Source: an uncultured Oscillospiraceae bacterium (GTDB lineage: Bacteria > Bacillota > Clostridia > Oscillospirales > Oscillospiraceae). From it: a DNA stretch of 64,000 nt. Shown here one piece after another: positions 38,647 through 46,304 of the stretch (its first letter is position 1; each line of letters opens with the position of its first letter). Both the position numbers and the translations under genes were made by a program. The stretch spans positions 117,443 through 181,442 of the forward strand of contig CANQYW010000002.1 in the NCBI GenBank assembly GCA_947628185.1, written 5' to 3'. The notes below the pieces were generated by a model. That model did no database searches. It worked only from the letters and a program-made list of their open reading frames with translations, and was not told the origin of the DNA.

Positions 38647-39156
38647 ATGAAGTGCACGAATTGCGGCAAGAATAATGCAAGCTACCACTACAGGATGAAC
38701 GTAAACGGCCAGGTGACGGAGGCACACCTCTGCCCCGAGTGCGCAGCGAAACTTGACCCCATGCGGGAGATGGCCTCGGAGTCGAGGAGCCTCTTTGGGG
38801 ACGCCTTTGGCGGGGACCTCTTTGAGGACTTCTTCTCCCAGAGCCCCTTCGAGGGATTTTTCGGGGAGGGCGTCCTCGGCGGCTATCCCTTCGGGCGGCG
38901 GAGTTTATTCGCCCCCCTGGGCGGGCTCTTCGGCGGGTACGCCCCGGCGAGGATCGAGATAACCTTCCCGGAGGGCGCCTCGAACACTGATACCGCGCCC
39001 CGGGAGGATAACACATCCGCTGACCCGGAGCTCTCCAAGCGGCGGGAGATAAACGCCCTCCGGGCACAGATGGAGGAGGCCGCGAAGGCGGAGGACTACG
39101 AGCGGGCCGCCAAGCTCCGGGACGAGCTGCGGCGTCTCGAGGGCGACAAGAAATAA
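38647..39156 (+). CDS. mcsA: McsA-like protein with UVR motif
   Basis: MKCTNCGKNNASYHYRMNVNGQVTEAHLCPECAAKL...; C-terminal INALRAQMEEAAKAEDYERAAKLRDELRRLE. Confidence 0.9.
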   Translation: MKCTNCGKNNASYHYRMNVNGQVTEAHLCPECAAKLDPMREMASESRSLFGDAFGGDLFEDFFSQSPFEGFFGEGVLGGYPFGRRSLFAPLGGLFGGYAPARIEITFPEGASNTDTAPREDNTSADPELSKRREINALRAQMEEAAKAEDYERAAKLRDELRRLEGDKK

Positions 39157-39207
39157 GTAACCCATCTGCAAGAGAGAAAACGACAGTCGGACAAGGAGGA
39201 TAAGAGC

Positions 39208-41655
39208 ATGAAGTTTGAGGATAGATTCACCGAGCGGGCCAAGAGCGCCCTCAGTCTCGCCCACGAGTCCGCGGCGGAGCTGGGCCACGGGTACGTGGGG
39301 AGCGAACACATACTTCTGGGCATAGCCATGGAGGGCGGCGGCAGCGCCGCCAAGGTCCTCCGGGACTCCGGCATGGACCGGGAGCTCATCCGTGCCGCCA
39401 TTGAGAAGATAATTGGCCGTGGGGAGCGGGCGGAGACCACGGTCCAGGGGCTGACGCCGAGAGCAAAGCACGTCATTGAGCTCGCGGTAGCGGAGTCCCA
39501 GAGGCTGGGCCACAGCTACGTGGGCACGGAGCACCTTCTCATGGGCATACTGCGGGACCAGGACAGCGTGGCCTCCAAGGTGCTCCTCACCGCCGGGGCG
39601 GACCCCAATAAGATATACACAGATCTAATTAATATGTTCAACCCCACGGAGCGGAAGAAGGCCCCGGCGGCGGAGCGCCGTCACCCGGACACAAAGGTCC
39701 TGGACCAATTCTCCCGGGACCTCACCTCCATGGCCTCCCGTGGGCTCCTGGACCCGGTCATAGGCCGGGACAAGGAGGTGCAGAGGGTCATCCAGATCCT
39801 CTCCCGCCGCACGAAGAATAACCCGGTGCTCATCGGGGAGCCGGGCGTGGGGAAGACGGCCATAGCCGAGGGATTAGCCCAGAAGATAGTCTCCGGGGAC
39901 GTGCCCGAGTGCCTGGAGGGCAAGAGAGTTGTGTCCCTCGACCTCACCGGCATGGTGGCGGGGACAAAGTACCGCGGGGACTTCGAGGAGCGGATAAAGA
40001 GCGCCCTCGAGGAGGTAAAGAAGGCCCGGGACGTCATACTCTTCATCGACGAGCTCCACACCATCATCGGCGCGGGGTCGGCGGAGGGGTCCATCGACGC
40101 CTCCAACATCCTGAAACCCGCCCTCAGCCGGGGCGAGATACAGTGCATCGGCGCCACCACCCTCAACGAGTACCGCAAGCACATCGAGAAGGACGCGGCC
40201 CTGGAGAGGCGTTTCCAACCCGTCCAAGTGGACGAGCCCACGGAGGAGGAGTCCATCGCCATCCTGAAGGGCCTCCGGGATAAGTACGAGGCCCACCACA
40301 AATTAGAGATCACCGACGAGGCCATAGAGGCGGCTGTCAAGATGTCCGAGCGGTATATAAACGACCGTTTCCTGCCGGACAAGGCCATAGACCTCATAGA
40401 CGAGGCCGCCTCCCGGGTGCGGATGGAGGAGATGAAACTCCCCCCCGACCTGCAGACGCTGGAGAGCGAACTCGCCTCCCTCGCCGCCGAGAAGGAGGCC
40501 GCCGTGCAGAACCAGGACTTCGAGCGGGCCGCCCAGGTCCGTGACGCGGAGCGGGCCAAGAGGGCGGAGCTGGAGGAGACCCGCCGCCGCTGGTCCGAGG
40601 GCCGCATGGGCACGGGCAAGCGCGTGCTGGAGGAGGACATAGCAGCCGTGGTCTCCGGGTGGACGGGCATACCCGTCACCACCCTCACGGAGGACGAGAG
40701 CGCGAGGCTCATGCGTATGGAGGAGATACTTCACTCCCGCGTGGTGGGCCAGGACGAGGCCGTCCGGGCGGTGGCGAGGGCCATCCGCCGGGGCCGCGTG
40801 GGCCTCAAGGACCCCAAGCGCCCCGTGGGCTCGTTCCTGTTCCTGGGCCCCACGGGCGTGGGCAAGACGGAACTCTGCCGGGCCCTCGCCCAGGCGCTGT
40901 TCGGCGACGAGAACGCCATGATAAGAGTCGATATGTCCGAGTACATGGAGAAACACACCGTCTCCAAGCTCATCGGCTCGCCCCCGGGGTACGTGGGCTA
41001 TGACGAGGGCGGCCAGCTCACCGAGAAGGTCCGCCGTCGCCCCTACTCCGTGGTGCTCTTCGACGAGATAGAGAAGGCCCACGAGGACGTATTCAATATA
41101 ATGCTACAGATAATGGACGACGGCCGCCTCACCGACTCCCAGGGCCGCCGGGTGGACTTCAGGAACACCATCATCGTCATGACCTCCAACGTGGGTGCCA
41201 AGAACATAACTGAGCGGGCGAAACCCCTGGGTTTCTCCGCCGAGAGCGGCGGCGAGACCACCCTCTCCGACGAGCGTATCCGGGAGGCCGTCATGGGGGA
41301 CCTGCGCCGGACCTTCCGGCCCGAGTTCCTAAATAGGATTGACGAGACCATCGTCTTCCACCAGCTCACAAAGCCGGAGATCCGGGAGATATGCCGCAAT
41401 ATGCTAAATGTGGTGAGCGGGCGCGTGGCCAATATGGGCCTCAAGCTCAGCGTCCAGGAGGAGGCCGTAGATATCTTGGCGGAGGCGGGATTTGACCCCA
41501 TATACGGCGCCCGTCCCCTGCGGCGGAAGATACAGAGCATGGTGGAGGACGCCATCGCCGAGAAACTCCTTGACGGCGCGGCCGCCCCCGGCGACACCAT
41601 CGACCTCACCGCCGAGAACGGCGAACTCAAAATAGAGGCCGTAAAAGCGCAGTAA
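39208..41655 (+). CDS. clpC: ATP-dependent Clp protease ATPase subunit ClpC
   Basis: Clp N domains, [18 protein letters not shown] motif, [21 protein letters not shown]-terminal D2-small domain. Confidence 0.97.
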   Translation: MKFEDRFTERAKSALSLAHESAAELGHGYVGSEHILLGIAMEGGGSAAKVLRDSGMDRELIRAAIEKIIGRGERAETTVQGLTPRAKHVIELAVAESQRLGHSYVGTEHLLMGILRDQDSVASKVLLTAGADPNKIYTDLINMFNPTERKKAPAAERRHPDTKVLDQFSRDLTSMASRGLLDPVIGRDKEVQRVIQILSRRTKNNPVLIGEPGVGKTAIAEGLAQKIVSGDVPECLEGKRVVSLDLTGMVAGTKYRGDFEERIKSALEEVKKARDVILFIDELHTIIGAGSAEGSIDASNILKPALSRGEIQCIGATTLNEYRKHIEKDAALERRFQPVQVDEPTEEESIAILKGLRDKYEAHHKLEITDEAIEAAVKMSERYINDRFLPDKAIDLIDEAASRVRMEEMKLPPDLQTLESELASLAAEKEAAVQNQDFERAAQVRDAERAKRAELEETRRRWSEGRMGTGKRVLEEDIAAVVSGWTGIPVTTLTEDESARLMRMEEILHSRVVGQDEAVRAVARAIRRGRVGLKDPKRPVGSFLFLGPTGVGKTELCRALAQALFGDENAMIRVDMSEYMEKHTVSKLIGSPPGYVGYDEGGQLTEKVRRRPYSVVLFDEIEKAHEDVFNIMLQIMDDGRLTDSQGRRVDFRNTIIVMTSNVGAKNITERAKPLGFSAESGGETTLSDERIREAVMGDLRRTFRPEFLNRIDETIVFHQLTKPEIREICRNMLNVVSGRVANMGLKLSVQEEAVDILAEAGFDPIYGARPLRRKIQSMVEDAIAEKLLDGAAAPGDTIDLTAENGELKIEAVKAQ

Positions 41656-41674
41656 AGCCTCAATAGACGATAAA

Positions 41675-41704
41675 GCCCGCCGGGAGAGCAGTTCCCCGGC
41701 GGGC
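41675..41704 (+). terminator. clpC terminator
   Basis: GCCCGCCGGG...CCCGGCGGGC followed by AGTTTATATTT. Confidence 0.75.
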
Positions 41705-41732
41705 AGTTTATATTTCGCTAAAAAAATATATA

Positions 41733-41761
41733 TTGACATACTCCGCCTTTTGTGGTATTAC
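41733..41761 (+). promoter_or_regulatory. Toxin mRNA promoter, unit 1
   Basis: TTGACA-17-TATTAC; equivalent at 42180-42208 and 42627-42655. Confidence 0.65.
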
Positions 41762-41812
41762 TGAGATAGCCAAGAGAGGCGGCGGGTTGTTCCTCCGGAA
41801 GGGGGTGACAAC

Positions 41813-41905
41813 ATGAGCGTGATTGAAGTAATACAATTACTTAATCTCGTTGCGGTTGTTGTCTTTGGGGTTATTAGCGTAACCACTAATAACAACAAGA
41901 AATAA
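41813..41905 (+). CDS. Candidate type I toxin, holin-like hydrophobic peptide, unit 1
   Basis: MSVIEVIQLLNLVAVVVFGVISVTTNNNKK; AAGGGGG RBS. Confidence 0.7.
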   Translation: MSVIEVIQLLNLVAVVVFGVISVTTNNNKK

Positions 41906-41996
41906 CCGCTCTCACTTCCACAGCAAGAGCGGCGTTTCCTACAGATACTTAGGATATTGAGGAACGACTGCTATTGCGACTAGCGGCCGTCTTTCT
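41893..41996 (-). ncRNA. Candidate antisense antitoxin RNA, unit 1
   Basis: Minus strand TTGACA (42031-42026)-17-TATAAT (42008-42003); ends at the CCGCTCT/AGAGCGG hairpin (41906-41932) followed by TTATTTCTTGTTGTT. Ends are estimates. Confidence 0.55.
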
Positions 41997-42057
41997 TGGC
42001 TTATTATATGCCAGAGCAGCTCAAATGTCAAGAGTTGCGCAAGAAAATTTTCTGGGT

Positions 42058-42080
42058 GCCCAGTCCGGGCGCTCTTTTTT
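42058..42080 (+). terminator. Toxin mRNA terminator, unit 1
   Basis: GCCC-agtcc-GGGC then GCTCTTTTTT; repeats at 42505-42527 and 42953-42977. Confidence 0.6.
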
Positions 42081-42259
42081 GTTGCCATCGGCGCTCACCT
42101 ACCCGGACACCATACATTTAAACTGTGGTTTGTCCCCGCCTCATCGCATATTATCTTGTCGAAAAATACGAAATATGTATTGACATAACCTCCAACTTGT
42201 GGTATTACTGAGGTAGCCAAGAGAGGCGGCGGGTTGTTCCTCCGGAAGGGGGTGACAAC

Positions 42260-42352
42260 ATGAGCGTGATTGAAGTAATACAATTACTTAATCTCGTTGC
42301 GGTTGTTGTCTTTGGGGTTATTAGCGTAACCACTAATAACAACAAGAAATAA
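42260..42352 (+). CDS. Candidate type I toxin, holin-like hydrophobic peptide, unit 2
   Basis: MSVIEVIQLLNLVAVVVFGVISVTTNNNKK, identical to unit 1. Confidence 0.7.
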   Translation: MSVIEVIQLLNLVAVVVFGVISVTTNNNKK

Positions 42353-42443
42353 CCGCTCTCACTTCCACAGCAAGAGCGGCGTTTCCTACAGATACTTAGG
42401 ATATTGAGGAACGACTGCTATTGCGACTAGCGGCCGTCTTTCT
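42340..42443 (-). ncRNA. Candidate antisense antitoxin RNA, unit 2
   Basis: Same elements shifted by 447 bp; promoter 42478-42450. Confidence 0.55.
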
Positions 42444-42707
42444 TGGCTTATTATATGCCAGAGCAGCTCAAATGTCAAGAGTTGCGCAAGAAAATTTTCT
42501 GGGTGCCCAGTCCGGGCGCTCTTTTTTGTTGCCATCGGCGCTCACCTACCCGGACACCATACATTTAAACTGTGGTTTGTCCCCGCCTCATCGCATATTA
42601 TCTTGTCGAAAAATACGAAATATGTATTGACATAACCTCCAACTTGTGGTATTACTGAGGTAGCCAAGAGAGGCGGCAGGTTGTTCCTCCGAGAGGGGGT
42701 TGACAAC

Positions 42708-42800
42708 ATGAGCACAATTGAAGTATTAGAGCTACTCAACTTACTCGCGGTTGTTGTCATTGGGGTTGTTAGTATAACCACTAACATCAACAAGAAATAA
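42708..42800 (+). CDS. Candidate type I toxin, holin-like hydrophobic peptide, unit 3
   Basis: MSTIEVLELLNLLAVVVIGVVSITTNINKK, diverged but same length and architecture. Confidence 0.7.
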   Translation: MSTIEVLELLNLLAVVVIGVVSITTNINKK

Positions 42801-42891
42801 CCGCCCCTGCCTGTGGCAAGAGCGGCGTTTCCTACAGATACTCTGGATATTGAGGAACGACCGCTATCGCCCAATAGCAGGCCGTCTTTCT
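42788..42891 (-). ncRNA. Candidate antisense antitoxin RNA, unit 3
   Basis: Minus strand TTGACA (42926-42921)-17-TATAAT (42903-42898); diverged hairpin CCGC..TGCC/GGCA..GCGG. Confidence 0.5.
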
Positions 42892-43100
42892 TGGCCTATT
42901 ATATGTCAGAGCGGCTCAAATGTCAAGAGTTGCGCGAGAAAATTTTCTGGGTGCCCAGTCCGGGCGCTCTTTTTTTGTCGCCAGCGGCTCTCACCTACCC
43001 GGACTCCACACATTGTCTATATCGCAATACTTTAAAATACTTTGGCATCTTCCACAAATCCGGCGCCGAAACTTTGTGAGGTTCGACGGCGAATTTGGCC

Positions 43101-43129
43101 TTGATATTTCGGAATACTTCGTATATAAT
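43101..43129 (+). promoter_or_regulatory. Promoter of the DUF6291-like/DnaC-like operon
   Basis: TTGATA-17-TATAAT flanked by GAATACTTCGT...ACGAAGTACTTC; homologous to 14884-14912. Confidence 0.7.
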
Positions 43130-43198
43130 AAGCATAGTAAAAGTATTACGAAGTACTTCGGGAACCTTTACAATTAAATACTGAAAGGAAAGTTACAT

Positions 43199-43675
43199 AT
43201 GCCGGAAAATAGAGAGTATGTAAAGCTATGGACAAGCTACTCCGCCTATTTCGAGCCCCTCGGTGACGCTGAAGTAGGGCGACTGGCACGGGCGATGATC
43301 GCGTATAAGTCGTCTGGGGCAGAGCCAAAATTCAGCGGGAACGAGCGGTTTGCGTGGCCCGCGATAAAGCGGGACATGGACGAGGCGGAGAGAGTGGTTT
43401 TTGAGTTTAGTCAAAAGCAGTCGGAAAGAGGCGCAAAAGGCGGACGTCCGAAAAAAGCCAGCGGTTTTTTTGAAAACCCGGAAAACCCGGTGGTTTTTTC
43501 AGAAACCCAAAAAAGCCAAGGACTAAGGACTATGGACTATGGACTAAGGACTATGGACCAAGGACTAAGGACTAAGGACCAAGGAGAAAATAAAAAAATA
43601 AAAAATAAAATATTAATTTCCGACGAATACGACCTGTTGGGAGCGTTAGGGGGACGTCATGAAACTGGACATTGA
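43199..43675 (+). CDS. DUF6291-like phage replication-associated protein
   Basis: EYVKLWTSYSAYFEPLGDAEVGRLARAMIAYKSSGAEPKFSGNERFAWPAIKRDMDEA...KQSERGAKGGRPKK; followed by a DnaC-like gene. Confidence 0.75.
   Translation: MPENREYVKLWTSYSAYFEPLGDAEVGRLARAMIAYKSSGAEPKFSGNERFAWPAIKRDMDEAERVVFEFSQKQSERGAKGGRPKKASGFFENPENPVVFSETQKSQGLRTMDYGLRTMDQGLRTKDQGENKKIKNKILISDEYDLLGALGGRHETGH
43520..43582 (+). repeat. Nine tandem heptanucleotide units (GGACTAA/GGACTAT/GGACCAA)
   Basis: Units begin at 43520, 43527, 43534, 43541, 43548, 43555, 43562, 43569, 43576. Confidence 0.92.
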
Positions 43676-44522
43676 CCCCCTGATCGAGAGAGCGAGAGCG
43701 GCCATGCCGCCCTGTGAGGGTGACTTTCGAGACCCGGAGACGGGGTTTCTCATGTGCGGCAAGTGCGGCACGCCCAAGGAGATGCGCATTAAGCTCTGCG
43801 AGGAGGAGCGCGTGGTCCCGGTACTGTGCCGCTGTGCCAAGGAGAGCCGTGACGCCGAGGAGCGTGAACGCCGGGAGAGGGAGCGCCGGAAAGTTATCGC
43901 CCGGCGCCGGGAGGAGTGTTTCGGCGGTTCCGGCGGCAAGCGGGCGGGGTTCACATTCGCGGCCGACGACGGCGCGGACCCGGAGACCATGACCTGCGCC
44001 CGTGGTTACGCGGAGGAGTTCGCCTCGCTCCGGGAGCGCGGTAAGGGGATACTCTTTCTCGGCGGCACCGGCACGGGCAAGACATTCGCCGCCTGCGCCA
44101 TCGCCAACGCCCTTTTGGAGCAGGGCTACACCGTGCGGGTCATAACCTTCGCGGAGATCGCGGCAAAGCTCCAGTCGAGCTGGGAGTCCCAGGGGATATA
44201 CCGGGACCTCCAGCGTTACGACCTCCTGGTCCTTGACGACCTGGGGGCCGAGAGGAACACCAGCTACATGGACGAGATAGTCTACAACGTCATCGACTCC
44301 CGCTGTTCCGCGGGGAAACCGCTCATCGTCACCACGAACCTGCGGGTCGACGACTTCACGGACGGTCAGTCGCCGCGGGCGCGCATCTACTCCCGGCTCT
44401 ACGAGTCCTGCATACCGGTGGTAGTGCGCGGCCGTGACCGCAGAAGGGCAGCCATGACCCGGGATGGACAGTCCGACCTCGACCTCATCCGCCGCGCGGG
44501 GATGAGAAGGGATGGAGTTTGA
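43659..44522 (+). CDS. DnaC/IstB-like helicase-loader ATPase
   Basis: FLGGTGTGKTFAACAIANALLEQGYTVRVITFAEIAAKLQ..., YDLLVLDDLGAERNT..., PLIVTTNLRVDDF; N-terminal Cys-rich CGKCGTPKEM...CRCAKE. Confidence 0.88.
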   Translation: MKLDIDPLIERARAAMPPCEGDFRDPETGFLMCGKCGTPKEMRIKLCEEERVVPVLCRCAKESRDAEERERRERERRKVIARRREECFGGSGGKRAGFTFAADDGADPETMTCARGYAEEFASLRERGKGILFLGGTGTGKTFAACAIANALLEQGYTVRVITFAEIAAKLQSSWESQGIYRDLQRYDLLVLDDLGAERNTSYMDEIVYNVIDSRCSAGKPLIVTTNLRVDDFTDGQSPRARIYSRLYESCIPVVVRGRDRRRAAMTRDGQSDLDLIRRAGMRRDGV

Positions 44523-44556
44523 GCCGGACATGATCAGGAGGCGATCAGTCCAGCTT

Positions 44557-44583
44557 ATTTGTGTCAGCAGCGCTGACACAAAT
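44557..44583. repeat. 12-bp perfect dyad ATTTGTGTCAGC-agc-GCTGACACAAAT
   Basis: Direct reading. Confidence 0.85.
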
Positions 44584-44601
44584 TCATCGTCCATGTAGAA
44601 A

Positions 44602-44627
44602 ATGGCGGCCCACATCCGGGCCGCCAT
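44602..44627 (-). terminator. Terminator of the S1-domain gene
   Basis: ATGGCGGCCC/GGGCCGCCAT; minus strand continues TTTTCTAC. Confidence 0.7.
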
Positions 44628-44643
44628 GGTGCTATAAGTTTCC

Positions 44644-45087
44644 TTATCTTCTCCTCTTGGGTCCACGGCGCTCGGAGTGGCGCATGAACTCGGAGAGGCG
44701 GCTGTCGGAGTCCTTCATAAAGCGCTTGAGTTTATCCTCAAACTCCGGGTCAACGGGACGCTCCTCACCCGTCACGGGGTCCGTGGCTGTGGCGGCGTCC
44801 TGGCGGCGGGGCGTCCGGGGACGGGTGTCCTGCCGAGGCTCCTTGGGACGCTCCGGCAGCGCCTGCTTTATGGAGAGGTTCAGGCGGCCCGCCTCGTCAA
44901 TGCTTATCACCTTCACCCGGACCTGCTGGCCCACGGCGAGGAAGTCCGAGACATCCCTCACGAAGGTGGTGGCGATCTCGGAGATGTACACAAGCCCGGA
45001 CTTGCCCGGCTCCAGCTCCACAAAGGCGCCGAACTTGGCTATGCCCGTGACCTTCCCCTCATATATCTCTCCCTTTTGTATATCCAT
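44644..45087 (-). CDS. S1 RNA-binding domain protein
   Basis: IQKGEIYEGKVTGIAKFGAFVELEPGKSGLVYISEIATTFVRDVSDFLAVGQQVRVKVISIDEAGRLNLSIKQA. Confidence 0.92.
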   Translation of the reverse strand: MDIQKGEIYEGKVTGIAKFGAFVELEPGKSGLVYISEIATTFVRDVSDFLAVGQQVRVKVISIDEAGRLNLSIKQALPERPKEPRQDTRPRTPRRQDAATATDPVTGEERPVDPEFEDKLKRFMKDSDSRLSEFMRHSERRGPKRRR

Positions 45088-45111
45088 CTCTCTACCTCTC
45101 CAATTTTGTGC

Positions 45112-45384
45112 TCAGCCCGCGTTGAAAACTTCCTCGCCGGGGTCCACCATGCCCAGCTCATCCCTGGCCTTCTGGCGGATGACCTCAGGGTCGTCGCTGT
45201 GATTCAGGGAGTAGAGCATGTCGTCGTTCTCGGCGGCGATCTCCGCCTCCTGCCGGCGCAGCTCCGCCAGGTCCGCCTCCGCCTTCGTCTTCTGGTCCGC
45301 CAGATGCACCAGCGACACCACGGCGTATATGAGCAGCACCAGGATTATTATCTTCGTAAGAGTACCTGTACGTTTTAGACGCAT
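45112..45384 (-). CDS. Septum formation initiator (DivIC/FtsL-like)
   Basis: TM segment then coiled coil ADLAELRRQEAEIAAENDDMLYSLNHSDDPEVIRQKARDELGMVDPGEEVF. Confidence 0.88.
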   Translation of the reverse strand: MRLKRTGTLTKIIILVLLIYAVVSLVHLADQKTKAEADLAELRRQEAEIAAENDDMLYSLNHSDDPEVIRQKARDELGMVDPGEEVFNAG

Positions 45385-45859
45385 CTTCTCTGACCTCCGG
45401 TGAGGGCCCTTTCCTCGGGCGCCTCTTCTCGGATTTTATTTTATACCATCTTTTTAAATATGAAAAGATACTTTTTAAAAAAATATGTAATTTTTCAAAA
45501 ATTCTCCGAATCCACCGAAAGGGTATTAACAAAATACTTAGGATTTTGCCGATGATGGCGGTGACAAAGGCCCCCGCCCGCAGGACGAGAGGGCTCAGCG
45601 TGGCGAAATACGCCGCCGCCCCCAGCGCCGCCAGGATGACGATGTACAACCGCTGTCTACCTCGCCCGGCCCAGAGGCCGAGGTAAATTAGCGCCGCCGC
45701 CGTGACGCACCAGAAAAGCCCGTCCAGGAGCCACTCGGCGGCCCGGAGTTTAAGTCCCCGGCGCGTCACCCGGAGGATGTCATAGACCGCCCCCAGCGCC
45801 GCCCCCGCCGCCAGGGACACCGCCGCCTCCCCCGCCTGATAGGCTATGCTCAGCTCCAT
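45185..45859 (-). CDS. yabQ: Spore cortex biosynthesis protein YabQ, with C-terminal out-of-frame overlap into DivIC
   Basis: GAALGAVYDILRVTRRGLKLRAAEWLLDGLFWCVTAAAL...; located between yabP and divIC. Confidence 0.8.
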   Translation of the reverse strand: MELSIAYQAGEAAVSLAAGAALGAVYDILRVTRRGLKLRAAEWLLDGLFWCVTAAALIYLGLWAGRGRQRLYIVILAALGAAAYFATLSPLVLRAGAFVTAIIGKILSILLIPFRWIRRIFEKLHIFLKSIFSYLKRWYKIKSEKRRPRKGPSPEVREDASKTYRYSYEDNNPGAAHIRRGVAGASGGPEDEGGGGPGGAAPAGGGDRRRERRHALLPESQRRP

Positions 45860-45862
45860 AGG

Positions 45863-46144
45863 TCACCTGAAGAGCCGCGCCAGGAACCCCTCGCCCCGGG
45901 GCTCCGTGTCCTCGTACTCCATCGCGTCCACGCTGCCCGTCACCGTCACGTCCCCGCTGTCGACGCTGAGTTTCTCCATGTGCAGTCCCTCGCCGTGGAT
46001 GTGCAGCGTGCCGCCGGTGGTGCCTATCACCACCTCCAGCTCGTTGAAACTCTCCACGTCCAGCACCCCCGTGACTAAGAGCCGCCTGCGGCCCTCCAGA
46101 CTTAAATTGTGGGGCGCCTGCAGCTCCCGCTCCTCGTATGCCAT
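45863..46144 (-). CDS. yabP: Sporulation protein YabP
   Basis: ERELQAPHNLSLEGRRRLLVTGVLDVESFNELEVVIGTTGGTLHIHGEGLHMEKLSVDSGDVTVTGSVDAMEYED. Confidence 0.93.
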   Translation of the reverse strand: MAYEERELQAPHNLSLEGRRRLLVTGVLDVESFNELEVVIGTTGGTLHIHGEGLHMEKLSVDSGDVTVTGSVDAMEYEDTEPRGEGFLARLFR

Positions 46145-46304
46145 ACGCTCCATCCCTCCTTTAAGCACAATATATGGGCCCTCACCTTTAAAAAGCACCA
46201 CTATTTTTTAAAGATTTTGTCGAAGGTGTTGACACCAAATTGTAATTGGAGTATATTTACTTTGCAATCACTTGTAACTCTTTTGTAACTAATCGGAGGT
46301 AACT

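Larger units (their letters stand above)
41733..42980. repeat. Three tandem about 447-bp units, each with a 30-aa ORF and an antisense promoter
   Basis: Matching landmarks at 447-bp spacing: TTGACA at 41733/42180/42627; ATG at 41813/42260/42708. Units 1 and 2 are near-identical (identical 69-aa spurious ORFs at 41974 and 42421); unit 3 is diverged. Confidence 0.95.

Noticed and set aside
40303-41082. 259-aa minus ORF and similar long antisense ORFs in clpC
   Set aside because: Mirror frames of a highly conserved gene; high GC removes stops.
41974-42630. Identical 69-aa ORFs at 41974 and 42421 as a repeated protein
   Set aside because: They span the antisense promoter and terminator of the toxin units, lack an RBS, and are not preserved in unit 3; useful only as proof of duplication.
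41733-42980. CRISPR-like or IS-like interpretation of the three tandem repeats
   Set aside because: Units are about 447 bp with promoters and ORFs; no short repeat-spacer pattern, no transposase, no terminal inverted repeats.
43520-43582. CRISPR array
   Set aside because: 7-bp units with no spacers; simple tandem repeat.
43572-44666. 364-aa minus-strand ORF
   Set aside because: Antisense to the DnaC-like ATPase; shadow ORF of GC-rich coding DNA.
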